Shown here: positions 12,735-12,951 of the stretch, one piece after another | How the letters are laid out: every line of letters starts with the position of its first letter | Position numbering within the stretch: the first letter of the stretch is position 1 | Source of the DNA: CAYRTV01 sp964505785 | GTDB taxonomy: Bacteria; Acidobacteriota; Aminicenantia; Aminicenantales; Aminicenantaceae | Assembly (NCBI GenBank): GCA_964505785.1 | Contig: CAZDJZ010000043.1 | Coordinates: forward strand, 1 to 12,951 | DNA length: 12,951 nucleotides | Direction of reading: 5' to 3' | Program-made: the position numbers and the translations under genes | The notes under the pieces: model-generated | Databases searched by the model: none | What the model was told of the DNA's origin: nothing | The model's input: the letters and a program-made list of their open reading frames with translations, nothing else

Positions 12735-12827
12735 GGTCCATTTAGGTTCGTCTAAGTCCTTCTAAGTCTATATAGGTCTGTTCAGTCTGTTCAGTCTATT
12801 CGGTCTATTCAATCCATTCACCATTCA
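12735..12827. repeat. Degenerate tandem repeat of 9-10 bp, about ten units
   Basis: Successive units run GGTCCATTTA, GGTTCGTCTA, AGTCCTTCTA, AGTCTATATA, GGTCTGTTCA, then GTCTGTTCA, GTCTATTCG, GTCTATTCA, ATCCATTCA and CCATTCA. The period is 10 in the first half and 9 in the second, with consensus (G)GTCTATTCA. It ends about 31 nt before the tRNA -35 element. Function unknown. Confidence 0.65.
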
Positions 12828-12858
12828 GTTTAAAAGAGTTTTGCGAAGAAAATATATT

Positions 12859-12886
12859 TTGACTTATACGGCCTTTTTGTTATAAT
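12859..12886 (+). promoter_or_regulatory. Sigma-70 promoter of tRNA-fMet
   Basis: TTGACT (12859-12864), a 16-bp spacer and a perfect TATAAT (12881-12886) place the start point about 5 nt before the tRNA. AT-rich sequence lies just upstream. This is the layout of a strong stable-RNA promoter, with a very short 5' leader for RNase P to remove. Confidence 0.8.
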
Positions 12887-12897
12887 AGACAGCGTGT

Positions 12898-12951
<54 letters not shown>

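Larger units (their letters stand above)
12614..12897. other. Divergent intergenic region between nuoJ and tRNA-fMet
   Basis: No gene is present. It carries the nuoJ promoter (minus strand), an A-rich tract, a 17-mer shared with the beta-barrel upstream region, a 9-10 bp tandem repeat and the tRNA promoter (plus strand), each listed separately. Confidence 0.7.

Noticed and set aside
12735..12827. Tandem repeat as a CRISPR array
   Set aside because: Units are 9-10 bp with no spacers; not a CRISPR.

Overview
The window looks like a chromosomal segment of a Gram-negative bacterium. One gene encodes an exported protein with the look of an outer-membrane beta-barrel ending in Phe, and class-A RNase P RNA, an initiator tRNA and a sigma-54 activator are present. 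Coding DNA is moderate in GC and the intergenic DNA is AT-rich and full of dispersed repeats. The phylum cannot be fixed from the sequence alone; the repeat load and gene order would suit an uncultivated lineage, but that is inference.

Layout. 1-307: non-coding DNA with an extended -10 promoter. 308-1462 (+): baeRF-type (bacterial archaeo-eukaryotic release-factor-like) protein. 1463-2012: repeat mosaic. 2013-3461 (+): NtrC-type response regulator/sigma-54 activator. 3380-3738 (+): RNase P RNA (rnpB), whose 5' part overlaps the last 82 nt of the regulator gene. 3739-4164: a long hairpin followed by a structured ~97-nt repeat. 4165-5601 and 5602-6357 (-): a two-gene unit, beta-barrel protein then YbjT-like SDR/DUF2867 protein. 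6358-6921: a second repeat mosaic with an inverted copy of the structured repeat. 6922-12613 (-): nuoJKLMN, the proton-pumping membrane arm of complex I, in one tightly packed operon. 12614-12897: divergent intergenic region with a consensus promoter for nuoJ, a 9-10 bp tandem repeat and a consensus promoter for the tRNA. 12898-12951 (+): initiator tRNA-fMet, cut by the window end.

How the parts fit. The main metabolic content is respiratory: NuoL, NuoM and NuoN are the antiporter-like pumps and NuoJ and NuoK link them to the rest of complex I. Nothing of nuoA-I is present, so this arm is transcribed as its own unit. The nuoJ promoter is so close to the start codon that the mRNA should be leaderless or nearly so. 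The other genes are translation- or envelope-related or regulatory.

The most unusual signals are outside the proteins. (1) Two copies of a ~97-nt element, at 3874-3969 and inverted at 6406-6504, are nearly identical except in a 9-bp stem where the arms differ by compensatory changes. (2) rnpB is embedded in the 3' end of a regulator gene. (3) A composite repeat (AT-rich block, then a TGTCATCC...GGATCTT hairpin unit) occurs twice in the same order, orientation and spacing.
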